A DNA stretch of 33,868 nucleotides from Bacillota bacterium (GCA_012520355.1 JAAYOK010000206.1:1-33868), one strand, 5' to 3'; counted from the first letter of the stretch, positions 15,723 through 23,507 are shown. Notes: a model not told the origin generated them from the letters alone. A program made the numbers and translations.

Positions 15723-15854
15723 TTATCGATCCCTAAACTGGTCCCAACCATAGAGCGCAGCTCCGATAATTCCCCCATCTTCACCTAAGGAACTTAAGAT
15801 TGCGAGGCGCGTGTTGGTGGTTCCAATATCGATGCCGATCAAGGAATTAACCAC
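15723..15854 (-). pseudogene. ROK-family sugar kinase remnant (N- and C-terminal ends fused by an internal deletion)
   Basis: On the minus strand an open frame of 43 codons, absent from the ORF track, reads the ROK N-terminal phosphate-binding motif (LIGIDIGTTNTRLAI). It passes at once into the typical ROK C-terminus (LGEDGGIIGAALYGWDQF) and stops. About 250 residues of a normal ROK kinase, including the catalytic Asp and the zinc motif, are missing. The junction is in frame. No convincing ribosome-binding site is seen. It sits between rpiR and the NanE-like gene, where a NanK/GlcK-type kinase would be expected. Confidence 0.8.
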
Positions 15855-15958
15855 CAGGGAGAGAAGTATAACGACACAGAAGCTTAGCAAGGGTCGACTA
15901 CATTTTTCTCGCCCTTCGTTATTCGTTAAAATGGAATTGTGCAGGAAGGAAGAGTACA

Positions 15959-16642
15959 GTGGATATACTAGAACGATTGCACAATGGACTCATTGTCTCG
16001 TGCCAAGCCCTAGAAGATGAACCTCTCCACGGCCCCATGTTCATGGCCGCTATGGCCCGGGCTGTCCAGTTAGGTGGGGCTGTAGGCATTCGCACCAATG
16101 GGGTAACAGAGGTTGAAGTGATCAAGAAAATGACGGGTTTACCCCTGATCGGTATCAAGAAAGTGACGAACGATGCAGGCCAAATGTGTATTACCCCAAG
16201 TTTCACCCATGCCCAGGAGCTCGCTTGGGCCGGTGCCGACATTGTAGCTGTTGATGTACGGAAAGAAAGACCCTTCGGCGAGCCCTTAGAAGAGCTTTTG
16301 CCCCGAATTCGCCAAGAGTTGAAGGTCCAGGTGATGGCCGATTGCGCCACCTTGGAGGATGCCCAGCTCGCAGCTGAAATTGGCGTGGATGTCTTAGCTT
16401 CGACCTTCGGTTTTCAGCATAATGAAATCGGGATTGAACCAGACTTTGCCCTCTTAGAAGGAATGATTGCCCTGGGCATTCCCGTGATTGCTGAAGGAGG
16501 TTTTTGGTATCCCGAGCAGGTAGTGAAAGCGTTCAAAATGGGTGCCTGGTCTGTGGTGGTAGGTAGTGCCATCACTCGACCTTTAGAGATTACCAAACGC
16601 TTTGTTCAGGCTTTAAAGAAGGAAGAAATAACCCAAGAGTGA
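15959..16642 (+). CDS. NanE-like N-acylglucosamine-6-phosphate 2-epimerase family protein
   Basis: 227-residue TIM-barrel protein of the NanE family, which interconverts ManNAc-6-P and GlcNAc-6-P. Recognisable parts are GLIVSCQALEDEPLHGP at the start, GAVGIRTNGVTEV, the catalytic Lys strand LIGIKKV, VMADCATLEDAQLA and the catalytic Glu strand PVIAEGGFWYPEQV. The phosphate-binding loop, normally GTTLSGYT, reads ASTFGFQHNE here, and ITPSFTHAQEL is intact. The altered loop may mean a different substrate. The GTG start has AAGGAAGA upstream. It is divergent from the ROK remnant and rpiR, and is followed by a terminator hairpin. Confidence 0.82.
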   Translation: MDILERLHNGLIVSCQALEDEPLHGPMFMAAMARAVQLGGAVGIRTNGVTEVEVIKKMTGLPLIGIKKVTNDAGQMCITPSFTHAQELAWAGADIVAVDVRKERPFGEPLEELLPRIRQELKVQVMADCATLEDAQLAAEIGVDVLASTFGFQHNEIGIEPDFALLEGMIALGIPVIAEGGFWYPEQVVKAFKMGAWSVVVGSAITRPLEITKRFVQALKKEEITQE

Positions 16643-16651
16643 TATAAACCT

Positions 16652-16690
16652 GGCCCCTTGGAGCGATGATTTCGCTGCAAGGGGCGTTTT
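16652..16690 (+). terminator. Terminator hairpin, first copy of a 34-bp repeat
   Basis: GGCCCCTTG...CAAGGGGC with an inner AGCGA/TCGCT stem, followed by GTTTTGTT. The 34 bases 16652-16685 recur exactly at 17557-17590. It terminates the NanE-like gene. Confidence 0.85.
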
Positions 16691-16732
16691 GTTGAAGTGG
16701 ACGATCTCTACTCTCTTTTTCGTTAGCGACAT

Positions 16733-16761
16733 TTGACTTCGTTCATCGTTCCCATTACACT
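16733..16761 (+). promoter_or_regulatory. Sigma-A-type promoter of the toxin-antitoxin operon
   Basis: TTGACT (16733-16738), a 17-base spacer, and TACACT (16756-16761). The spacing is ideal, the -35 matches five of six consensus bases, and the -10 directly abuts the palindrome at 16762. Confidence 0.75.
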
Positions 16762-16791
16762 ATACGTAAGGAACCAAGTTTCCTTACGTAT
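16762..16791 (+). promoter_or_regulatory. 12-bp perfect inverted repeat, probable antitoxin operator
   Basis: ATACGTAAGGAA, six bases, TTCCTTACGTAT. It lies immediately after the -10 box and before the antitoxin ribosome-binding site, the expected place for autorepression by the AbrB/MazE-type antitoxin encoded next. Confidence 0.7.
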
Positions 16792-16816
16792 GATTGTAAG
16801 AAAGGGGCATAGAATA

Positions 16817-17209
16817 ATGCTGGATATCCATGACAGACTGGAGAATGGATCTATGGAGATGAAGCGCATCAAGATTTCTTCTAAACGGCAAGTTACTATT
16901 CCCGCCAAGTATTACACGGGTCTTGGATTGGCCGATGAAGTCGATTGCATTTATACTGACAACATGCTCATTCTTTTGCCCGTGAAAAGCCACGACTCTG
17001 CTTTTTCTGAGGAGATTTTGGCAGACTTAATTGAACAAGGTTATGAGGGGAAGGACCTCTTGGAAGAGTTCAAGAAGGTAAACAAGCAAATTAGACCTGC
17101 TGTTGAACAGCTCATTAAGGAAGCTGATGCTTTAGCGAAGGCAGCATCGGTAGACTATAGGGATCGCACCGATGAGATATTTGGGTCCCATGGAGACTTA
17201 GAGGCCTAA
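16817..17209 (+). CDS. AbrB/MazE-type antitoxin
   Basis: About 130 residues. The DNA-binding swapped-hairpin (AbrB/SpoVT) domain is at about residues 13-60 (MKRIKISSKRQVTIPAKYY and DNMLILLPV). It is followed by an acidic helical C-terminal part (EEILADLIEQGYEGKDLLEEFKK) suited to wrapping a toxin. The ORF-track start (TTG 16733) is in the -35 box and cannot be right. I chose ATG 16817 with AAAGGGG upstream; ATG 16853 is an alternative. It is two bases from the toxin gene, and is preceded by its own promoter and palindrome. Confidence 0.85.
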   Translation: MLDIHDRLENGSMEMKRIKISSKRQVTIPAKYYTGLGLADEVDCIYTDNMLILLPVKSHDSAFSEEILADLIEQGYEGKDLLEEFKKVNKQIRPAVEQLIKEADALAKAASVDYRDRTDEIFGSHGDLEA

Positions 17210-17211
17210 CT

Positions 17212-17505
17212 ATGTTGCCAGTTGTATATCTGCCACAGGCAGAGAAGTATTTTAAGAAACTAAAGGACAAACAACTCAAGAGCAAGTTCAAGTCCGCGAT
17301 CCTGAAAATCAGAGAAAAACCATCGATTGGGCAAGAAAAATCCGGAGATTTAAGGGGAATATTCGCCCTCGATGTCTATCATGCTGGCCAAAATTACGAA
17401 CTAGCCTATCGAGTCTCACAACTGGATGACGGGGAAATAGTTGTGATTATCTTGGCCGGGACCAGGCAGAACTTCTATAAGGAGCTTAAGCGATACCTCA
17501 CCTAG
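17212..17505 (+). CDS. RelE/ParE-type toxin
   Basis: 97-residue basic protein of the RelE/ParE superfamily. It has the starting strand VVYLPQAEKYFKKLKDKQLK, the middle GDLRGIFALDVYHAGQNYELAYRV and a terminal strand VVIILAGTRQNFYKELKRYL. Toxins of this fold cleave ribosome-associated mRNA (RelE) or poison gyrase (ParE); which applies here cannot be told from sequence. It is two bases downstream of the antitoxin, as usual for type II modules. The intact frame suggests a functional pair. Confidence 0.87.
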   Translation: MLPVVYLPQAEKYFKKLKDKQLKSKFKSAILKIREKPSIGQEKSGDLRGIFALDVYHAGQNYELAYRVSQLDDGEIVVIILAGTRQNFYKELKRYLT

Positions 17506-17556
17506 TGTAAATAATCTCCCGGTTACCAGTTCTAAGAGATCAAACTTGACTTTGAA

Positions 17557-17597
17557 GGCCCCTTGGAGCGATGATTTCGCTGCAAGGGGCCTTTTTT
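17557..17597 (+). terminator. Terminator hairpin, second copy of the 34-bp repeat
   Basis: Bases 17557-17590 are identical to 16652-16685 and are followed by CC and a six-T run. The copy ends the toxin-antitoxin unit and also faces the 3' end of the convergent isomerase gene. Confidence 0.9.
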
Positions 17598-17632
17598 GCT
17601 ACTATACTTGTGCTGTCCGTTTCTGTAGGTTA

Positions 17633-19039
17633 CTAGTTATGTTTATAGATTTCCCAGCCAAGATATTTATCTAAAGCTTCCTCAATGGCCCGAGCGTGGT
17701 TACCTGGGTTAATGGCAACGTGATGTTCGAAGCCATGGTTGCAGATATGATGTAGCAAAGCTTGGAATCTCTCTACGTGGACAACACCGTGGCCTCCAAA
17801 GGTGTTTAGGGGATCGCCGGTGAGTTGCCCCTCTCCTACATAACCGCGGATTCGCCCATGTGTATCATCCGTAGAGATGCGAGCGAAGGTCAGTGCCCCT
17901 TGCTTCAGGCGACCACTCAGGGTTCCGTAGGTGTTTTCTTGCCCTAGGGTGCGGGCTAAAATTGGTGGGTAATCCATCTCTGCTGACTCGAAAAACTGCT
18001 CGGGGAAGTTACTGCAGTGGAAGAGGACTGCTTTATCCTCATCATCTCCGTAGTTGTTGTTCCAATCCACGAGTGCACTGGCTCGGCCAGAGGCAAGTTG
18101 TAAGATATACATGGAAATTGCGCCTGTCACATCGGTCTCGCAAGCACTGGGCATCAGCTGCGAAGACATCATGCTCATCAGGGTACATGGTGTAATCTGC
18201 ATATATTGTTCTAAGGCATTCCAACACTGTATGGCTGAGGCATTCAGATGATTACGGGACATCCAATCATCGAGGGCTACTCCGAATTTTGCCACACGAA
18301 GCAGGGCGTTTTCCGGCACCTTGGCAGTGGATATATAGGCTTCGATGGACTGTAATTTACTGCTTATTTCTTGACTAGCGTCATCAAGCTTTTCGGCGGC
18401 GCCAACAATTTCCAGTAGATCCACTGGCTCCACAGAAATTCCATTGGCCTCGAGGAGCTTTTCGCTGAAACGCACCGTGTTAAAAGCTGCTGGACGGGCA
18501 CCGACTAGGCCAATTCGCATTTTGGGCAAGCCATCAGTGATCCTGCAGATCGCTGCAAAGCGGTGTAGGTCAGAGCGAAATTCTGCCGACTTGGGATCCA
18601 CTGTATGCAAATCGGTGAGCGAGTATTTAAAACCATATTGTCTAAGGTTGTTACAGACAGACATTTTGCCGCAGAAACTGTCGCGGCGATTGGAAGGGTC
18701 CATCTGGTCAAGCTCATCGGGGTAGGCATGAACGAGGATTGGTACACGCAAGCCAGACATACGTATAGCTCCCACAACGGCTTTCTCATCACCAAAGTTG
18801 GGTAGCGTAATAATGATGCCGTCAATGGTATCTCTGTTCTCCCGCAATAACTCTGCACACTTGACAGAGTCTTCGTACGTCTTAACACTCCCATATTCCG
18901 TCGCATTAGTATCAAGAGAAATCGCATTGAACCCTTCATCAGCCAAGACATCGAGGACATTTTGGCGCCCTGCTAAACACAGTTCACCCGGGAAAAAATC
19001 ACGGTTCCCCACAATTACGGCGAAGGTAGTCTTTTTCAT
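17633..19039 (-). CDS. L-fucose/L-arabinose isomerase-family protein
   Basis: 468-residue aldose-ketose isomerase-like protein with an N-terminal Rossmann-like half (FAVIVGNRDFFPGELC, DGIIITLPNFGDEKA, MRIGLVGARPAAFNT) and a C-terminal half with the metal-site motifs ACETDVTGA, ALVDWNNNYGDD and LFHCSN. These match the Glu/Asp/His metal ligands of fucose-isomerase-like enzymes. The start is ATG 19039, since the upstream ATG 19045 directly abuts the GAGGGAG site. It is the last gene of a minus-strand operon behind the FGGY kinase and two-subunit transketolase, so it probably makes the ketose that the kinase phosphorylates. The real substrate is unknown; apiose, a pentose or a deoxyhexose are options. 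Confidence 0.85.
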   Translation of the reverse strand: MKKTTFAVIVGNRDFFPGELCLAGRQNVLDVLADEGFNAISLDTNATEYGSVKTYEDSVKCAELLRENRDTIDGIIITLPNFGDEKAVVGAIRMSGLRVPILVHAYPDELDQMDPSNRRDSFCGKMSVCNNLRQYGFKYSLTDLHTVDPKSAEFRSDLHRFAAICRITDGLPKMRIGLVGARPAAFNTVRFSEKLLEANGISVEPVDLLEIVGAAEKLDDASQEISSKLQSIEAYISTAKVPENALLRVAKFGVALDDWMSRNHLNASAIQCWNALEQYMQITPCTLMSMMSSQLMPSACETDVTGAISMYILQLASGRASALVDWNNNYGDDEDKAVLFHCSNFPEQFFESAEMDYPPILARTLGQENTYGTLSGRLKQGALTFARISTDDTHGRIRGYVGEGQLTGDPLNTFGGHGVVHVERFQALLHHICNHGFEHHVAINPGNHARAIEEALDKYLGWEIYKHN

Positions 19040-19068
19040 CCCCATCTCCCTCTCTAATTTTCTTCAAG

Positions 19069-20550
19069 TTATTTAACCCATCCTAACGAACGTTGGACTG
19101 CCTCGTGCCAGCTCCCCACAAAGTGCTGCATGTTCGGCAGATCCTGCTCAGGATAGTAATACTTCTCTAAACTAGCCTTGTGCATCGCTTCAATGTCCCT
19201 GGTGTTCCACATCCCAGCCATCAGCCCCGCCAGATATGCTGCTCCTTGTGCAGAAACTTCGTGATTCGAACTCGTTGCTAAGGGGCATTGGAGGAGATCG
19301 GCTTGGAGCTGCATGAGATACCCATTGCGGGAAGCACCTCCACCGCAGAAGATCATCTCAGTATCGATCTGGTACGCTTCTCTAAAGGACGTAAACACGT
19401 CATACACTTGCAATGCAATTGCATCTAAAGCGGCTCGCACAATATGTTCTGGCCTCGTACCTCCTGTCAGCCCGATTAAGAGCCCACGAGCATTGGGATC
19501 CCACCAGGGTGTACCTAGACCAGAAAAGGCAGGAACAAAGTAGACTCCACCAGTATCTCTGACGCTCTTGGCCATAGCTTCTGTCTCGCTGGAGTCAGAA
19601 AATAGGTCCAGACTGTCCCGGAGCCATTCAATGCCCGTTCCCGTTGCGTGGATAATACCCTCCACAGCGTATGTTATCTTATCATGGAATTGCCAGGCAA
19701 TCGTTAGGCCCAATCCCTCTTTGATATCGATAGCAGACGAGCCGATGTTCATCAAGACAGAGGAACCAGTGCCATAAGTGACTTTGCCCATGCCCTCTTT
19801 GAGGGCCCCTTCGCCAAATAGGGCGGCTTGGGAATCACCAATCATGGCCAGAATGGGAATTCCATCAGGGATATCGACTAAGCCTCGGGTTGTTCCAAAA
19901 TGATCCCCGCTTTTCTTAATCTCTGGTAATAAGCTACTCGGGACTCCAAAAATCTCGCAGAGTTTTTCGTCCCAGGCTAATGTATAGATATTCATCAGCT
20001 GGGTACGGGAGGCATTGGTTACATCTGTGGCATAGGACTGACCTTGTGTCAGATTCCATAAGAGCCAACTGTCTACTGTACCTAAGCAGAACTTTTCCTT
20101 ACTACCAAGCTGTTCTAAGATCCACGCCATCTTTGTTGCGGAAAAATAGGGGTCAATGGGCAGTCCTGTTAGTTTGAGAATAAGGGGTTCTAGTCCATCG
20201 CTACGTAGTTTTTGGCAAGTGTCGGTGGTGCGTCTGCATTGCCAGACGATGGCTGGCATTAGGGGTTCGTTGGTTATTCGATCCCAGGCCACCGTTGTTT
20301 CACGTTGGTTACTAATGGCAAGGGCTTCGATAGAGTAATCCGCAGCGAGACAAAGTTTAGCAACCTCCCGCAACGTCTCGTAGGTGCTTTGCCAGAGAAC
20401 AGCCGGATCTTGTTCGACCCATCCAGGCCTGGGATAAGCAATGGAGAGAGTACGATAGGCCCGAAAAATAACCCTCCCGGCTGAATCAAATGCCACAGAG
20501 CGGGTTCCTGTTGTTCCCTCGTCGATGGCAATAATGCATTTCTTGGCCAC
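19069..20550 (-). CDS. FGGY-family carbohydrate kinase, glycerol-kinase-like
   Basis: About 493 residues with strong GlpK resemblance: IAIDEGTTGTRSVAFD, SNQRETTVAWD, AIVWQCRRTTDTC, LPIDPYFSATKMAWILE, GDSQAALFGEG, VTYGTGSSVLMN and AFSGLGTPWWDPNARG. Glycerol contacts Arg83, Glu84, Trp103, Tyr135 and Asp245 (E. coli numbering) have counterparts. Gln246 is replaced by Ser and Phe270 by Ser, which enlarges the pocket. Paired with an isomerase and transketolase, it is more likely a ketose kinase than a glycerol kinase. I chose GTG 20550 as the start because the ORF-track start at 20562 overlaps the GGGAGG site. It starts 20 bases after the transketolase C-subunit gene ends. Confidence 0.88.
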   Translation of the reverse strand: MAKKCIIAIDEGTTGTRSVAFDSAGRVIFRAYRTLSIAYPRPGWVEQDPAVLWQSTYETLREVAKLCLAADYSIEALAISNQRETTVAWDRITNEPLMPAIVWQCRRTTDTCQKLRSDGLEPLILKLTGLPIDPYFSATKMAWILEQLGSKEKFCLGTVDSWLLWNLTQGQSYATDVTNASRTQLMNIYTLAWDEKLCEIFGVPSSLLPEIKKSGDHFGTTRGLVDIPDGIPILAMIGDSQAALFGEGALKEGMGKVTYGTGSSVLMNIGSSAIDIKEGLGLTIAWQFHDKITYAVEGIIHATGTGIEWLRDSLDLFSDSSETEAMAKSVRDTGGVYFVPAFSGLGTPWWDPNARGLLIGLTGGTRPEHIVRAALDAIALQVYDVFTSFREAYQIDTEMIFCGGGASRNGYLMQLQADLLQCPLATSSNHEVSAQGAAYLAGLMAGMWNTRDIEAMHKASLEKYYYPEQDLPNMQHFVGSWHEAVQRSLGWVK

Positions 20551-20570
20551 GGCTCTGAACACCTCCCTAC

Positions 20571-21500
20571 TTAAGAATTGGACTCTAAGAAATCTCTTGT
20601 CCGTTGGGCAATTCCCTCAGCAGTCAGCCCATATCGTTCGCGCAACTTCTCTGCTGGTCCCCCTACGCTAAATTCGGAGGTTCCTATTCTAAGAATCTTT
20701 AATGGGTGATGTTCACTGAGCGCGGAGGAGATTGCGTCGCCGAGTCCACCATGAATGGAATGCTCCTCGACAGTAATGGCGACCCTACCGCCAGATGCAG
20801 CTTTCACTACTCCCTTAACATCTAGGGGAGATAGGGTGCTAACATTAACCACTCCTGCCTCCACTCCTTGCTTGGCTAAACTTTGGGCAGCTTCTAGCGC
20901 ACGAACAACCATAGCCCCACAGGTAAAGATAGTACAGTCAGATCCGGTACGGAGCGTGCGCGCCTTGCCTATCTCGAAGGTTCCAGGCATCCCTAAGTCA
21001 ACGGGGACTTTCGTCCGGTAAAGACGCAAGTACGCCGGTCCATCGAGTTTAAGCAATGCTTGCATAGCCTCTTTTGTTTCCTTATGATCGGCCGGAATAA
21101 TGATTGGGAAGTTGGGCAAAGCCCTTAAGACACCTAAGTCTTCCAGTGCGTGGTGTGTGGCCCCCAGAGCTCCATAATCAAGACCGGTTGTGTTGCCCAC
21201 AAGCTTGACATTGTGAGCGGAATAGACAATATCATTCTTGATTTGCTCTAGGGCTCGATAACTAAGAAAGCATGTTGCCGAACAAACCCAGGGCTGTTGC
21301 CCAGCGGCGGCAAGGCCCGCGGCAAAGCCAACCAAGTTCTGCTCTGCAATACCGACATTAAATAGTTTCGAGGGATATCGGGCAGCGAATTCGGCCAGAC
21401 GCGAGGAACTGAGGGAGTCATTAACCACAGCGCTAATTCGCTCATTGTTTTCAGCGGCAAGTGCTAGTTCTCTGACAAATACATCGCGGACATCACTCAC
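20571..21500 (-). CDS. Transketolase C-terminal subunit (pyrimidine-binding and C domain)
   Basis: About 309 residues corresponding to the second half of a transketolase. It has the PYR domain with the ThDP-activating Glu in NVGIAEQNLVGFAAGLA, the loop GLDYGALGATHHALEDLG, PADHKETKEAM and RLYRTKVPV, then the C-terminal domain with TVEEHSIHGGLGDA. GTG 21500 follows AAAGGGGGAG and overlaps the stop of the N-subunit gene by eight bases, so the subunits are coupled. Split transketolases of this type occur in dedicated sugar pathways, for example the D-apiose AptAB type, and not only in the general pentose phosphate pathway. Confidence 0.92.
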   Translation of the reverse strand: MSDVRDVFVRELALAAENNERISAVVNDSLSSSRLAEFAARYPSKLFNVGIAEQNLVGFAAGLAAAGQQPWVCSATCFLSYRALEQIKNDIVYSAHNVKLVGNTTGLDYGALGATHHALEDLGVLRALPNFPIIIPADHKETKEAMQALLKLDGPAYLRLYRTKVPVDLGMPGTFEIGKARTLRTGSDCTIFTCGAMVVRALEAAQSLAKQGVEAGVVNVSTLSPLDVKGVVKAASGGRVAITVEEHSIHGGLGDAISSALSEHHPLKILRIGTSEFSVGGPAEKLRERYGLTAEGIAQRTRDFLESNS

Positions 21501-22368
21501 TGGAACTCCCCCTTTCAATCTTCACTAGTAGTTCAGCACGAGCCAGCTCATATTCAGATTCAGACGGGACCTTGTGGTGCCATTTGGATTGGTTTTCGAT
21601 AAAAGAAACACCACGCCCCTTGGTTGTATTAGCGATAATTGCCCGTGGGGCACCATGCGTGCAGTTTCTAGGAGTAAATGCTTCCATTAGGGCACCATGG
21701 TCGTGGCCATCTACTTCCGACACATCCCAGGCAAAGCTTCGGAACTTTGCGCTCAGATCTCCCAGCGCCAAGGTACTGTCCACAAAATCACCCTGTTGCA
21801 ATCCGTTTCGGTCAATGATGGCAGTGAGATTGGCGAGTTGCATGTGGGATGCCAACATGATAGCTTCCCAGTTTGAACCTTCCTGAAGTTCCCCATCACC
21901 GATCAACACATAGACATTGGGTACGATATCTCCATGATCTTGCTGGCGTAAAGCGGCGGCCATACCCGATGCGACGGACAAACCATGCCCCAAAGCGCCT
22001 GTATTATGTTCTACTCCTGGCGTTTTCAAGCGATCTGGATGGCCCATCAGCCTCGTCTCATATCCTTGATAGGTGTCGAGCCAATCTTTTGGTATGAATT
22101 CGCGAGCTGCAAGGGTTGCATAAAGTGCTCCAGCAGCATGCCCCTTACTGAGGACAAACCTATCTCTTGTAGATAATTTGGGATTTGCCGGATCGATCCT
22201 CAGAGTAGAAAAGTAGAGGACGGTCAAAATATCTAGACAGGAAAAGTCTGGTGCAATATGTCCTTGTTTGGCTTTATATGTCATTTCCAGTGACATTAAC
22301 CGGGATTTGTTGCTTTGCACCTGAAGAAACGTCAGGACATCTTGAAACTTGGATCCACTGTTGCCCAT
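21493..22368 (-). CDS. Transketolase N-terminal subunit (ThDP pyrophosphate-binding)
   Basis: 291 residues forming the first half of a transketolase. It has the substrate and cofactor histidine in RFVLSKGHAAGALY, GHPDRLKTPGVEHNTGALGHGLS, and the ThDP-Mg motif starting GDGELQEGSNWEA and ending IIDRN. It is the first gene of the minus-strand operon (transketolase N, transketolase C, kinase, isomerase), with GGAGGTG just before the ATG. The operon is divergent from the DeoR-like regulator, so both probably share the 22369-22622 control region. Confidence 0.93.
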   Translation of the reverse strand: MGNSGSKFQDVLTFLQVQSNKSRLMSLEMTYKAKQGHIAPDFSCLDILTVLYFSTLRIDPANPKLSTRDRFVLSKGHAAGALYATLAAREFIPKDWLDTYQGYETRLMGHPDRLKTPGVEHNTGALGHGLSVASGMAAALRQQDHGDIVPNVYVLIGDGELQEGSNWEAIMLASHMQLANLTAIIDRNGLQQGDFVDSTLALGDLSAKFRSFAWDVSEVDGHDHGALMEAFTPRNCTHGAPRAIIANTTKGRGVSFIENQSKWHHKVPSESEYELARAELLVKIERGSSSE

Positions 22369-22418
22369 CCCAACACCTCCTTTATAATTTTTAATGGCGA
22401 ACTAGCTTTAAGGCAATA

Positions 22419-22471
22419 GTTCTTTTTTGAACGTCTAGTTCCTTCTTTGTTTCAAAATGTTTTTTTGGAAC
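22419..22471. promoter_or_regulatory. Candidate DeoR-type operator cluster in divergent promoter region
   Basis: GTTC-TTTTTT-GAAC (22419-22432) is followed by GTTCC (22438) and GGAAC (22467), with T-rich runs between them. The site lies between the divergent transketolase and deoR genes. A similar GTTC-N6-GAAC occurs after deoR (23393-23406). Assignment to the local regulator is inference. Confidence 0.4.
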
Positions 22472-22622
22472 CCCTTTCTCGACGTAAGGCTGAAGGAGAT
22501 TGGGTTATTCAGCAGAATCCTTACATTGGGATTCAATTCTTTGATCTTGAATAAAGAATAAGCATGTAACAAGATTGGAACAAGCAGGCCTATAATTACG
22601 ATATCTAATAGGAGTGGTTCTA

Positions 22623-23384
22623 TTGTTAGCGTTTGAACGCACCCAAGCGATCTTGAGGATTTTGCGTGACAACAAAATGGCGTCAGTACGTGAGTTGGCC
22701 GAGGAGTTCGGCGTATCTGTCGTCACGATCCGGCGCGATCTGGAGCGTTTGGAAAACGATGGTTTGGTATTGAAAAAGCACGGTGGTGCAGTGTTGCTCG
22801 ATCACAATATGGAAACAGGACTCCAGCTAAGTGAACGAGAGCAACTCTACCGGAGGGAAAAGAAGTTGATTGGCGAAGCCGCAGCAAGGCTCGTGAAGCC
22901 CGGTACTTCAGTCATTCTTGATGAAGGTTCGACTTGCCTTGAGGTGGCCCGAGCACTACGTAACGCGACCGATATTACGGTCATAACAAATGGGCTTAGG
23001 GTAGGGGCTGAGCTTCTGGGCACCGGCGTTAACTTGATTTTAGTGGGCGGCGTTACGGATCATCAAAGTGCGATGCTTTATGGACCCGAAACAGAGAGGG
23101 TCTACAAGAGTCTCCGTGCAGACATTTATTTTATGGGTCTTGATGCTTTTTCGGAAGTTGACGGCATTATGGATGCCAGCGTCCTACAAGTTAGTCTTAA
23201 GAACGTGAAGGTCAACGCCGTCCAGCGAGTGATCGGTGTGGCTAATGGAGCAAAATATGGCAAGCGGGCCATGTCGCTGATTGGCCCTTTGAGTCTCTTA
23301 GATGCTCTTGTAACCGAGGGGCCTGTGGATGCCGAACTGAGAGAATGCTTGGCTCGGCATCGCATTGAGTGTATTGAAGCCTAA
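22623..23384 (+). CDS. DeoR/GlpR-family transcriptional regulator
   Basis: About 253 residues: a winged HTH (SVRELAEEFGVSVVTIRRDLERLENDGLVLKKHGGA, about 19-55) and the DeoRC sugar-phosphate sensor domain with ILDEGSTCLEVARAL and the late VANGAKYGKRAMSLIGPL. I prefer TTG 22623, eight bases after AGGAG, to the ORF-track GTG 22614, which overlaps that site. It is divergent from the transketolase operon and upstream of the transporter genes on its own strand. It probably represses both until a phosphorylated sugar accumulates. Confidence 0.92.
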   Translation: MLAFERTQAILRILRDNKMASVRELAEEFGVSVVTIRRDLERLENDGLVLKKHGGAVLLDHNMETGLQLSEREQLYRREKKLIGEAAARLVKPGTSVILDEGSTCLEVARALRNATDITVITNGLRVGAELLGTGVNLILVGGVTDHQSAMLYGPETERVYKSLRADIYFMGLDAFSEVDGIMDASVLQVSLKNVKVNAVQRVIGVANGAKYGKRAMSLIGPLSLLDALVTEGPVDAELRECLARHRIECIEA

Positions 23385-23392
23385 ATTTTTAT

Positions 23393-23406
23393 GTTCTAAC
23401 AGGAAC
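23393..23406. promoter_or_regulatory. GTTC-N6-GAAC palindrome upstream of transporter genes
   Basis: TGTTC...GAACA with six bases between the GTTC/GAAC arms, eight bases after the deoR stop. It has the same arm sequence and spacing as the palindrome at 22419-22432, making it a candidate second site for the DeoR-like protein. Confidence 0.35.
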
Positions 23407-23507
23407 AAAAGCAAACCAAAAAGATCTAAAAAGTTCAAAATGAAAGAAGGAAATCGCTGAGCTGTAGAGTATATCTTTCTTAAGGAATTAACAAGGAGTT
23501 AGTAACC

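Noticed and set aside
16733-16816. N-terminal extension of the antitoxin in the ORF track
   Set aside because: It starts within the -35 box and translates the promoter and operator palindrome; ATG 16817 has a proper ribosome-binding site.
19069-20550. Simple glycerol kinase assignment
   Set aside because: Two pocket residues differ from GlpK, there is no glycerol facilitator or glycerol-3-phosphate dehydrogenase, and the operon contains an isomerase and transketolase.
17633-22368. Sulfoquinovose (sulfo-transketolase) pathway for the split transketolase operon
   Set aside because: The FGGY kinase would have no role in it, and no sulfoacetaldehyde reductase or sulfonate exporter is seen.
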